Below, piece after piece: positions 53,142 to 62,345 of a stretch of DNA of 64,000 bases (positions are counted from its first letter, which is position 1; every line of letters starts with the position of its first letter). A model generated the notes under the pieces. The model had not been told where the DNA came from, ran no database searches, and saw only the letters and a list, made by a program, of their open reading frames with translations. A program made the translations under genes and the position numbers. Source of the DNA: Endomicrobium sp. (GTDB lineage: Bacteria; Elusimicrobiota; Endomicrobiia; Endomicrobiales; Endomicrobiaceae); NCBI GenBank assembly GCA_031286985.1, contig JAITTL010000020.1, forward strand, positions 1-64,000, in the 5' to 3' direction.

Positions 53142-54902
53142 CTAGTCCTTAACAACAGCTAAACGCAAGCCCAACTCTTTTAGTTGTTGGGCGTCTACCG
53201 ACGTAGGTGCGCCCGAAAGAGGATCTATTGTTTTTTGAGTCTTGGGAAACGCTATCATTTCCCTTATAGAATCTTCTTTACAAATCAGTGCACACAATCT
53301 ATCCAAACCTAAGGCTACCCCTCCATGAGGAGGAGCTCCATATGTTAAAGCTTCAAGCAAAAATCCAAATTTTTCTTTTGCAAGTTCATCAGAAACACCT
53401 AAAATATCAAGAATTTTTTTCTGAACATCATTTTCATGTATTCTTATAGAACCTCCTCCAAGTTCAGTACCGTTTAAAACAACATCATACGCTTTCGCTT
53501 TCGCAAAATACACATTTTCTTTCGTAAGAGACTGTGCATTCTGTGGAGCTGTAAAAGGATGGTGCAATGCCTGCCATTTTTGTTCCTTTTGATCCCATTC
53601 CATAAGATTAAAATCTACAACCCATAAAAAATTGAATTTGTTTTTATCTATCAATCCACGTTCTTTACCGATTTTAAGTCTCAAAGCACCAAGCCCTTGT
53701 TCCACTATCTTTTTTTCATCTGCGAGAAAAACAATTAAATCCCCAGAATTTACATTGAGTTCGGATATAACTGTTCCTATCTCCTCTTTCTTAAAATATT
53801 TTACTATATTCGATTCCGCACCAGAATCGGTAATTTTTATCCATGCTAAACCTTTAGCTCCATACTCGTTTACAAATTTAGTAAAGCCATCAATTTCTGA
53901 TCGAGAAAAACTTGCACCATTGGGAATACATAGCCCTCTGACAATCCCACCTTTTAGTATTGCTGATGAAAATACACTAAATTCACTATTTTTAAACAAT
54001 TTGGAAAAATCTTTTATCTCCATATCAAACCTTGTGTCAGGCTTATCTGAGCCATACCGTAACATTGCATCTTCGTAGGATATTCTATCAAAAGGGATTT
54101 TTATATCAAGATTTAATGCAATTTTAAAAACTCTTGCAAGCATCTTTTCAACAAGATTCATTACATCTTCTTGTTCCACAAACGACATCTCAATATCAAT
54201 CTGCGTAAACTCCATCTGCCTATCAGCACGCAAATCTTCATCTCTAAAACATTTTGCAAGCTGATAATACTTATCAAAGCCAGCAATCATTAAAATTTGT
54301 TTAAAAAGCTGCGGGGATTGTGGTAACGCAAAAAAACACCCGCTATGAATTCTTGACGGAACCAAAAAATCTCTAGCTCCTTCAGGTGTAGATTTGGTCA
54401 AAAAAGGTGTTTCTATTTCTAAAAAACCTTCTTCATTCAAAAAATTTCTCACTTCGTTTGAAATCTTATGCCGCATTACAAAATTTTTTTGAAAATTTGG
54501 ACGCCGCAAATCCAGGTACCTATACTTTAATCTAAGTTCTTCGGAAGTCTCAACATAATCTGAAATTTCAAAGGGAAGCCCTAAAGAAGTGTTAAGAACT
54601 TCTAGCTCTATTGCAACAAGCTCAATATTTCCTGTGGACATATTTGAATTTATGGTATTATCTGGCCTGTTCCTAACTAACCCCTTAACAGAAATCACAT
54701 ATTCACTTCTCAAATTTTCTGCAATCTTAAACATAAATTCATTTTTGGGTTGAAAAACAATCTGCAAAAGGCCAGACCTATCTCTTAAATCAATAAAAAT
54801 TACACCTCCGTGATCCCTCCGTGAGTGTACCCATCCACATACGACAATTTCTTTTCCTACACTGTTCTCTCTTACGTCTCCGCAATAACTACTTCTTTTC
54901 AT
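53142..54902 (-). CDS. aspS: Aspartyl-tRNA synthetase
   Basis: GWVHSRRDHGGVIFIDLRDRSGLLQIV, RYLDLRRP, QSPQLFKQILMIAGFDKYYQLAKCFRDED, GVALGLDRL. Confidence 0.96.
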   Translation of the reverse strand: MKRSSYCGDVRENSVGKEIVVCGWVHSRRDHGGVIFIDLRDRSGLLQIVFQPKNEFMFKIAENLRSEYVISVKGLVRNRPDNTINSNMSTGNIELVAIELEVLNTSLGLPFEISDYVETSEELRLKYRYLDLRRPNFQKNFVMRHKISNEVRNFLNEEGFLEIETPFLTKSTPEGARDFLVPSRIHSGCFFALPQSPQLFKQILMIAGFDKYYQLAKCFRDEDLRADRQMEFTQIDIEMSFVEQEDVMNLVEKMLARVFKIALNLDIKIPFDRISYEDAMLRYGSDKPDTRFDMEIKDFSKLFKNSEFSVFSSAILKGGIVRGLCIPNGASFSRSEIDGFTKFVNEYGAKGLAWIKITDSGAESNIVKYFKKEEIGTVISELNVNSGDLIVFLADEKKIVEQGLGALRLKIGKERGLIDKNKFNFLWVVDFNLMEWDQKEQKWQALHHPFTAPQNAQSLTKENVYFAKAKAYDVVLNGTELGGGSIRIHENDVQKKILDILGVSDELAKEKFGFLLEALTYGAPPHGGVALGLDRLCALICKEDSIREMIAFPKTQKTIDPLSGAPTSVDAQQLKELGLRLAVVKD

Positions 54903-54983
54903 AAAAACCTCTTTTCCACAGAAAAAGATAATCTTATCTTTCTTTTGTATCCATTATCGCAAACTATCGGTACAAATATTTTG

Positions 54984-55514
54984 CTATCCTAACCCTTTAT
55001 TTGCAAAATACATCAACGCAATAATTGTCTTTGAATCTTTTATTTTACCAACCTTTACCATCTTAACAGCATCTTTAAAATTTATTATTTCGCTGGAAAG
55101 AAATTCATCATCTTCTTGATTTTGTCTTCCTGCCTCAAGCCCAAAAGCTGAAAAAATATATATTATCTCTGTTGAAAAGGCCGGTGCTGGATAAAAAGAC
55201 AAAACCATTTCCAACTCCTTTGCCCTATATCCCGTCTCTTCAACCAGTTCTCTACTTGCACATTCAATGGGCACTTCTCCTTTATCAATTCTACCAGCAG
55301 GTATTTCGTACGTTATTTGGTCTATAGGATACCTATACTGTTTTATCAAAACAATATTCTTATCATCCACAAAAGGCAAAACAGACGCCGCTCCTGGATG
55401 ATCTAAATATTCCCTCGTAGCAACTGCACCATTTGGTAGTTCAACTTCATCACAAAAAAGATCTACAACAGATCCATGATACATTTTGGTTTTTCTTATT
55501 AATTTTTCTTTCAT
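54984..55514 (-). CDS. NUDIX hydrolase (ADP-ribose pyrophosphatase-like)
   Basis: Nudix box GRIDKGEVPIECASRELVEETGYRA; start taken at MKEKLIRKTKM. Confidence 0.88.
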   Translation of the reverse strand: MKEKLIRKTKMYHGSVVDLFCDEVELPNGAVATREYLDHPGAASVLPFVDDKNIVLIKQYRYPIDQITYEIPAGRIDKGEVPIECASRELVEETGYRAKELEMVLSFYPAPAFSTEIIYIFSAFGLEAGRQNQEDDEFLSSEIINFKDAVKMVKVGKIKDSKTIIALMYFANKGLG

Positions 55515-55637
55515 ATCTATATCAACACCCCCTGACGTTTTATCATTTAAAAAAAACGTTACTTTGCCCTTTCTTAAAAATAGCCAACAACACATAGCAA
55601 ACATTTACCCTAAGTGTTTTAAAATTTGCCATTATTT

Positions 55638-56903
55638 CTATTTTTCAAATACAAATTCAAATTTACCAATTTTAACACAGTCTCCAGTTTTCGCACCCAT
55701 TTTTTCCAGCTTTGCTTCTAGTCCCATTTTTTTAAGAATATTTTGGTAACGTCTTAATGCTTCATCTTCTCCAAATTTTGTCATTTCTGTAAGTGTTTTA
55801 ACCTTAGTCCCCGTGACCACATAAACACCATTTTCATTCATTTCAACTTCAAATTCTGATTCATAAATATATTTTTTTACAGGGATGGTTTCTTTTATCT
55901 CATCTTCAGAACTATAGCTAATTGGTTTCTTAAGTATTTTCACTATTTCCTTAAGCAAAGCTTCAACACCTTGGCCCGTAACTGCTGAAATTGGGAACAA
56001 TTTTCTGACTCTTAAATGTTTTTTTAGATTTTTTATGCGAAGTTGCGTTCCCGATAAATCAATTTTATTTAAAACTACTATGGTATATTTTTTAAAAAGA
56101 TTTTTTGAATAATTTTTTAATTCATTATTTATTATTTTATAATTTTCATATGGAGCTTCCCCTTCAAAACCACTTACATCTATCATGTGTACCAAAAGCT
56201 TTGTTTGCTTTACGTGTCTTAGAAACTCAAACCCAAGACCTTTCCCATCATGAGCACCCTCAATTATCCCAGGAATGTCAGCAACCACAAAACATTCCCC
56301 TTTATAGTTTACAACTCCTAAATTAGGGGCCAAAGTTGTAAAAGGATAGTCTGCAATTTTAGGTTTTGCTGCTGAGATTTGCGATAGAAGAGTAGACTTT
56401 CCAGCATTTGGTAAGCCTATAAAACCTACATCAGCAATTAAACGAAGTTCTAAATTGACTTCTGAGGTTTCTCCTGGTTCACCTTTTTCTGCGATTCTTG
56501 GAGCCGTATATTTCCCAGTTTTAAAAGAAGAATTTCCCCTGCCACCTCTACCACCTTTGACGACTAAAATTTTCTCACCTGCAGCTTTTAAATCTGCAAA
56601 AAGCTCACCATTTTTAAAAATCAAAGTCCCTAAAGGAATTTTTATTACTAAATCTTTACCATATCTACCAAACTTATTGTTCGCTGAGCCTTTTTCACCA
56701 TTTGGAGCTTCAAATTTTTGTTTGTACGATAAATCTAAAAGAGTTGATTTATGAGGATCTCCCTCAAAATAAATGTCACCTCCTTTTCCTCCATTGCCTC
56801 CATTAGGGCCACCATAAGGAACATGTTTTTCCCTTCTAAAAGAAATACAGCCGTCGCCTCCGCGCCCAGCTGCAAGAAAAACACTAACCTTATCTATAAG
56901 CAT
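55638..56903 (-). CDS. obg: GTPase Obg/CgtA
   Basis: GGRGGDGCISFRREK, GLPNAGKSTLLSQIS, DIPGIIEGAHDGKGLG; C-terminal Obg domain. Confidence 0.96.
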   Translation of the reverse strand: MLIDKVSVFLAAGRGGDGCISFRREKHVPYGGPNGGNGGKGGDIYFEGDPHKSTLLDLSYKQKFEAPNGEKGSANNKFGRYGKDLVIKIPLGTLIFKNGELFADLKAAGEKILVVKGGRGGRGNSSFKTGKYTAPRIAEKGEPGETSEVNLELRLIADVGFIGLPNAGKSTLLSQISAAKPKIADYPFTTLAPNLGVVNYKGECFVVADIPGIIEGAHDGKGLGFEFLRHVKQTKLLVHMIDVSGFEGEAPYENYKIINNELKNYSKNLFKKYTIVVLNKIDLSGTQLRIKNLKKHLRVRKLFPISAVTGQGVEALLKEIVKILKKPISYSSEDEIKETIPVKKYIYESEFEVEMNENGVYVVTGTKVKTLTEMTKFGEDEALRRYQNILKKMGLEAKLEKMGAKTGDCVKIGKFEFVFEK

Positions 56904-56926
56904 TGAGATATTTTTATCCCTAAATC

Positions 56927-57178
56927 TTATTTTTCAATATTTACGTAGCGCCTATTTCCAGATTTTTTAATAAATTTAACCACTCCTGCAATCTTCGCAA
57001 AAAGAGTGTTGTCCTTGCCCATACCGACATTTATTCCTGGGCGATACTTGGTACCCCTCTGGCGAACTATTATAGCCCCAGCAAAAGCTTTTTGATCTCC
57101 ATAAATTTTTACACCTAATCTCTGGCCGTGCGAATCGCGTCCATTAGTTGACGAACCCTGCGCTTTAACATGAGCCAT
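56927..57178 (-). CDS. rpmA: 50S ribosomal protein L27
   Basis: [49 protein letters not shown]. Confidence 0.95.
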   Translation of the reverse strand: MAHVKAQGSSTNGRDSHGQRLGVKIYGDQKAFAGAIIVRQRGTKYRPGINVGMGKDNTLFAKIAGVVKFIKKSGNRRYVNIEK

Positions 57179-57211
57179 CTATATCTCCCCTAATAAAACT
57201 TTCTTTATAGC

Positions 57212-57526
57212 TTAAGCATTAATTTTTACAACTTTCAACTCTGTCACGTACTGACGGTGTCCTTGAAGCTTTTTATAACCTTTTTTCGGCTTTTTCTTAA
57301 ATACCAAAACCTTAGAAGCTCTTTTTTGTGCTATAACCTTCGCAACTACTTTTGCACCTTCAACCACAGGCCTACCAATGGTTACTTTTTCACCATCTGT
57401 AAGCAAAAGAACTTCCTCCAGAACAACATCCTGTCCAGCCTCAGCTCCATCAATTTTCTCTACAACTAGGTTCACACCTTCCTCTACCTTGTACTGCTTC
57501 CCACCAGTTTTAACAATCGCATACAT
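57212..57526 (-). CDS. rplU: 50S ribosomal protein L21
   Basis: MYAIVKTGGKQYKVEEG, FKKKPKKGYKKLQGHRQ; start set to 57526. Confidence 0.95.
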   Translation of the reverse strand: MYAIVKTGGKQYKVEEGVNLVVEKIDGAEAGQDVVLEEVLLLTDGEKVTIGRPVVEGAKVVAKVIAQKRASKVLVFKKKPKKGYKKLQGHRQYVTELKVVKINA

Positions 57527-57531
57527 TTGAC

Positions 57532-57553
57532 ACACCCCTTCTTTTGAGGGTGT
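57532..57553 (-). promoter_or_regulatory. Hairpin in rplU 5' leader overlapping the Shine-Dalgarno
   Basis: Minus strand ACACCCTCAAAAGAAGGGGTGT immediately upstream of GTCAAATG; AGGGG lies in the 3' arm. Confidence 0.5.
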
Positions 57554-57730
57554 AATCTACAAAAATTGTGTATGTTTGTCAAATCCACATAGTCAATTTT
57601 GTATATTTAAATGGGTTTTGGATGCTACACTAATATTTTTAACATCCCATAGCTTATCTCTAAGATTCTAGTGTGCATTATTAAAAGAGTACAGTCTATA
57701 AATAAGAGATGCCATTATAAATAAATTTAT

Positions 57731-58032
57731 AATGGCTGCTGGACATTAAATATATTATTACAGCGATGGCAAAAACAAAGCCAATCCCACACTCCAGAGC
57801 TTCTTCAATCTCAATTAAAGTTGCTTGTAGAAGCATTAAATGGGATACAAAAATATGTTAAATACATGAAAAAGGAAGAAATTACATTGCAGAAAGACTT
57901 AATGTTATAGATCAAATTACATGCAGAAAGCCCGAGGGAGCATTTTATGTTTTTCCAAATATAAATGCTTTGTTGAAAAAAATTAAAGAAAAAATTTTAA
58001 AAATTGAAAAACTCTCATCGATAATACTATAA
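57731..58032 (+). pseudogene. Frameshifted remnant of aspartate aminotransferase-like (AspC, class I/II PLP) gene
   Basis: Pieces in different frames: MAAGH, ITAMAK, NKANPTLQS, EALNGIQKYVKYMKK, NYIAERLNVIDQITCRKPEGAFYVFPNINALL. Confidence 0.8.
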
Positions 58033-61000
58033 GTCATTTTTGACATCAAAAATTTGTACTTTTTCGATGTTTACAATATATGTTGATATTTTTTTATGTG
58101 GATAAATTTCTGTTATCAGGCCAGCATAACTTTTAAGTTGATTTCGATTTTCTAACATATCCTGATTCGAACTTTTAAAATCTACTATTATGACCTTATC
58201 CTTATCTACTATAAGCTTATCAATTTTGAAAAGTTTACCTGATGCATTTACAATTTCTTTTTCATTATAGATTTTATTTTTATCATGCATAAATAACTTC
58301 AAAATTGTTTTGGACGCAAACAATTTTTCAAGCTTTACTCTAACAAAATCAACACTTTCAGAGAAAAATTTTCTTTTTGTAATACCAATAGCATTGCTTA
58401 TAGCATCGTTTATATTTTCATTTCTTAACGATACTATACTTGACAATGCGTAGTGTATAATCGTTCCTTTTTTTCTGGCATTATCTATATCAAGAATAGT
58501 TTTCTTTTCACCTATTAAGTACTTTTGTATATCTTTATAGCCTTTGTTGAAATCATCTAAAAAAATACCATCTTCCTCAACATTGGCTATATTGTACTTC
58601 TGCTTGGAACCCAAAATAAGTGGAATATCGCCAAGCAACGTAAGAGCAATATTATTTGAAATTCCTGATTTTGGTGGAACTATTGCATAAAATTCATATT
58701 CTGCCCTTGTCATTGAAACATAAAGCCCGTTAAGTTCAGATAATAAAATGCTAAATTTTTCTTTATTGTAAAGTTCTTTTGCTTTTTGTGAAAATATCGC
58801 AACATCTTTCGATATTCTAAATATTTTTATTTCATCTTCAGATTCAAAAAAATACGATTTATTGATCTTTTTTGCAGAAAGCTCAAAAAATGGCATTATC
58901 ACAACAGGAAACTGAAGACCTTTAGCTTTGTGAATAGTCATAATTTTGATACCATTTCCAAAAATTCTTTTTATATACAAAGAATCAGTATCCTCTTTTA
59001 GCTTAAAATATTCTAAAAAATTCCCTAACCCTGAGTCCTGTATTTCAAATTCTTTTATAAATTCTAAAAAACACATTACAAATGCTTTACTGTCAGGGAA
59101 ATTGTCTGTGATCTCAAATTTTTCAAGTATTGCAAGTGTAAGTTCATATACCGGGATAAATCCTGCTTTTACAAAAAATAATTCGAAATAATTTTTCCAT
59201 AAATATTCATATTTATTTTGAAAACTTTTAAAAAAATTTACCGTTTTATTATCTATATTTTTATTACAATCAAAAATAAATTTTTCAAATTCCTTATCTG
59301 AAATATTTGAAATTTTTTCAAAAATATCCCCCAAAATAAATGAAGAAAACGCCAATGCATTCATTGGGGAATTAATGAACATAAGAAGCGATAGAATTTG
59401 TTTTATAATACTGTTATTTTTTATGTTTAAAGTCTGTGACGACTCTATCTCTAATCCTTCCTCTAAAAGCCATGAACTTACGTTAAGTATTTCATCATTA
59501 GTTCTACATAAAACCACTATATCTTGAGGTATAAATCTTTTAAGTAACTGAAAAATATTGTCAATAAATTTTTGTTTTATTTTTTCATTCACATTTTCGC
59601 ACATTTTTTCTATCACGCTTACTTCCACATAACCGTAGTCATGTTCTTTTACAACTTGTTGATTAGAAGATGTATAGGTTTTAATAAATTTCGAAAAATC
59701 ATACTCAATATTACCTTTTCTACAAACTTCATTTAAAAAATTTTCTATATTTTCTTTTGAAAAAACTCTATTATTGAAATCAACTATAGTTTTTCCACTT
59801 CTAAAATTTTTTTCAAGATACCGTTTTTCAATATCCACTGAATGAAATTCATTTAGTACTTCATCAAAAAGCTCAGGTCTTCCTCCCCTAAAAGTATAAA
59901 TAGCTTGTTTTGCATCACCAACATAGAAAAAAGTCCCACCGCAGGCAAGACTCTCTTCTAAAAATCTTTTCATTCCTATCCACTGCACAAAATTTGTATC
60001 TTGAAATTCATCGATTAAAAAATGTTTATATCTTTCTGACAATCTATAGTATACCTCTGGCATAATAGCATTGTCTTTTTTAAAAAAATTAACTATTTTT
60101 TTATTTATTTCATTGAGAAAAACAACCCCATCCTTTTTGGATTGTTTATCAAACTCAATGGAAACTTCCGAATATATAAATGAGTAAATGGCGTAATAAT
60201 TCTCTAAGTAAAAATCACATAAAGATTTAATTTCTTTATTTATCTCACTCCATATATCATCGGCTTTAAGGTTTTTTTCAACGCCTGCCTTATATTTAAG
60301 CTCTTTTTTTGCAAAAACATGAGGAATTTTCATTGAGAAAAATAATCCAGCATCTCCCTGCAAAACTTTTTTAACTGCATTATTATAATGAGAATGAATA
60401 TGAGATTCTGGTACAAGTTTAGTAAAAACTTTAAGATTTTTTATAATTTTGTTAACTCTTAAAGAAAATTCCTTTGTATATTCAAGTTTTCCCGTAATAA
60501 AAATATTTTTACCCGTATTCCAAAATCTGTCAAATAGTTTTTTGATTTCATCATATATATTATCTTTTGGTATCCAACCTGAAGCATTCATCAGATATTG
60601 AGATAAGTATTCTAGTACCTTTTTTGTCAAATTTTTTGATGCTTGCGATCTCTGTAAAAATGTTGCCAAAGAAAGAAGAAGATGTGACGAATAATCCTTC
60701 TCTATAACAAAATTAGGTGAGATATCTATACTGATAGCACAAGATTTCAATATATGGTGTTTAAAACTGTCAATAGTACTTACGTTGAAATTATCATAAG
60801 AATCGAAGATGGTTTTTAAAACAAACAAACTTTCTTTTGCTATTTCATTTTTTGTAAGATTTAAATCGCAGAACAATTCATCAACATCTAAAGACAATAC
60901 GCCTTTTTTAAGATAATTTAGAATCCTGTGCTTCATTTCAATAGCAGCTTTATTTGTAAAGGTTACAGCTATTATGTTTTTTACATCAATATTTTTGTTG

Positions 61001-61095
61001 GACCCTAACAACAAACAGACATATCTTTTTGCCAGATTATAAGTTTTGCCTGAACCGGCCGATGCTTGCACAGATATTATTTGGGGTTTGTTCAT
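58027..61095 (-). CDS. UvrD/AddA/RecB-like helicase-nuclease
   Basis: QASAGSGKTYNLAKRY, AVTFTNKAAIEMKHRI, DEFQDTNFVQW, TIHKAKGLQFPVVIMP, C-terminal VIIVDFKSSNQD...QLKSYAG nuclease motif. Confidence 0.9.
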   Translation of the reverse strand: MNKPQIISVQASAGSGKTYNLAKRYVCLLLGSNKNIDVKNIIAVTFTNKAAIEMKHRILNYLKKGVLSLDVDELFCDLNLTKNEIAKESLFVLKTIFDSYDNFNVSTIDSFKHHILKSCAISIDISPNFVIEKDYSSHLLLSLATFLQRSQASKNLTKKVLEYLSQYLMNASGWIPKDNIYDEIKKLFDRFWNTGKNIFITGKLEYTKEFSLRVNKIIKNLKVFTKLVPESHIHSHYNNAVKKVLQGDAGLFFSMKIPHVFAKKELKYKAGVEKNLKADDIWSEINKEIKSLCDFYLENYYAIYSFIYSEVSIEFDKQSKKDGVVFLNEINKKIVNFFKKDNAIMPEVYYRLSERYKHFLIDEFQDTNFVQWIGMKRFLEESLACGGTFFYVGDAKQAIYTFRGGRPELFDEVLNEFHSVDIEKRYLEKNFRSGKTIVDFNNRVFSKENIENFLNEVCRKGNIEYDFSKFIKTYTSSNQQVVKEHDYGYVEVSVIEKMCENVNEKIKQKFIDNIFQLLKRFIPQDIVVLCRTNDEILNVSSWLLEEGLEIESSQTLNIKNNSIIKQILSLLMFINSPMNALAFSSFILGDIFEKISNISDKEFEKFIFDCNKNIDNKTVNFFKSFQNKYEYLWKNYFELFFVKAGFIPVYELTLAILEKFEITDNFPDSKAFVMCFLEFIKEFEIQDSGLGNFLEYFKLKEDTDSLYIKRIFGNGIKIMTIHKAKGLQFPVVIMPFFELSAKKINKSYFFESEDEIKIFRISKDVAIFSQKAKELYNKEKFSILLSELNGLYVSMTRAEYEFYAIVPPKSGISNNIALTLLGDIPLILGSKQKYNIANVEEDGIFLDDFNKGYKDIQKYLIGEKKTILDIDNARKKGTIIHYALSSIVSLRNENINDAISNAIGITKRKFFSESVDFVRVKLEKLFASKTILKLFMHDKNKIYNEKEIVNASGKLFKIDKLIVDKDKVIIVDFKSSNQDMLENRNQLKSYAGLITEIYPHKKISTYIVNIEKVQIFDVKNDL

Positions 61096-61106
61096 AATAA
61101 ACTTGA

Positions 61107-61601
61107 TTAGTGTTTGTCAGCATAATTACTAATATCTTTTGCCATCTCTCTTGCGATATCTTTGTTTTTTATATATTCCCTTTTGTCATACGATTTCTTC
61201 CCTTTTGCAAGACCAACAAGAAGTTTAACATTTCCCCTACTGATATAAGCTTCAAGAGGAACAACTGTAAGCCCCTTTTCTTTTACCCGTGCGCACAATT
61301 TATTAATCTCAGCTCTATGCATCAAAAGCTTACGTTTTCTTCTAGCATCGTAATCAACAACATGAGTGGATATTTGCTCATAAGGGGCAATAAACACACC
61401 ATCTACAAAAGCTTCACCTTTATAAAACCCAACAACACCATCTACAAGACTCATACTGGACCGCCTTACAGACTTAACTTCATAGCCAGACAAAATCACA
61501 CCAACTTCAAGTTTTTCAAGAATTTCGTAATCGTAATAAGCTTTCTTATTTGATGAAAATACCCTTCTACCTTCGCTGTTTATTTTCATATCCTTTTTCA
61601 A
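61107..61601 (-). CDS. smpB: SsrA-binding protein SmpB
   Basis: NKKAYYDYEILEKLEVGVILSGYEVKSVR, FIAPYEQ, RKRKLLMHRAEI. Confidence 0.95.
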   Translation of the reverse strand: MKKDMKINSEGRRVFSSNKKAYYDYEILEKLEVGVILSGYEVKSVRRSSMSLVDGVVGFYKGEAFVDGVFIAPYEQISTHVVDYDARRKRKLLMHRAEINKLCARVKEKGLTVVPLEAYISRGNVKLLVGLAKGKKSYDKREYIKNKDIAREMAKDISNYADKH

Positions 61602-62317
61602 TCCCTCATACTTTCAAGCAATTCAATCTTACTAAACGGCTTACGCATAAACAAAACTCCATTTTGCTTAAACTCTTCAATTAAAGAAGCATTTTCATAA
61701 TCAACAAAAACGATAATTTTTGTTTTCAAATCCTGTTCCTTTAATTTTAATTCCAAACATTTCAGTTCATCCATCGACTTGGGTTCAAATATTATAAAAT
61801 CGAGCGGCACTTTACTAAAATTTCCAAACAAACTAATCACATCCAAAAAAGATTCAACCTTGTATCCTTTTCTAACCATATCAGTTTTCAGATCTAGAAA
61901 ACCAAACGTGTCCGCACTCACAATAACCACACTTTTTTTGCGAGCTACGGCCCCAGCTTCCACTCTTAGAGCAATGTCTAAAACTTTTGATATTTCAAAA
62001 GGTTTACCTATACATTCCAAAACCCCAATCTTTATAGCTTCTTCTATGAGAACATTTTCGGCATATGCTGTCATCATAACAACCACAATCTTATTGTTAA
62101 ATTTTCTTATTTCCTCCAAAGCTTCTACACCATTCATTTTCGGCATTCTTATATCGAAAAATGCAAGATCAAAATCATTTCGTTTTGCTAACTCAACAGC
62201 TTCACATCCATCGACAGTCACCGCAACGTTGTACCCCTCGATTTCAAGAATACCAGCCAAAGAATACCCTATAGACTCTTCATCATCTGCGATAAGTATG
62301 TTAAGCTTTTTACGCAT
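61598..62317 (-). CDS. Response regulator: receiver domain plus degenerate second receiver-like domain, no DNA-binding domain
   Basis: ILIADDEESIGYSLAGILE, FFDIRMPKMNG, second module VVIVSAD...DFIIFEP...KIIVFVDYE...FMRKPFSK. Confidence 0.85.
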   Translation of the reverse strand: MRKKLNILIADDEESIGYSLAGILEIEGYNVAVTVDGCEAVELAKRNDFDLAFFDIRMPKMNGVEALEEIRKFNNKIVVVMMTAYAENVLIEEAIKIGVLECIGKPFEISKVLDIALRVEAGAVARKKSVVIVSADTFGFLDLKTDMVRKGYKVESFLDVISLFGNFSKVPLDFIIFEPKSMDELKCLELKLKEQDLKTKIIVFVDYENASLIEEFKQNGVLFMRKPFSKIELLESMRD

Positions 62318-62345
62318 AATCCCCTTCTTAACCCTTTTTTTTATT

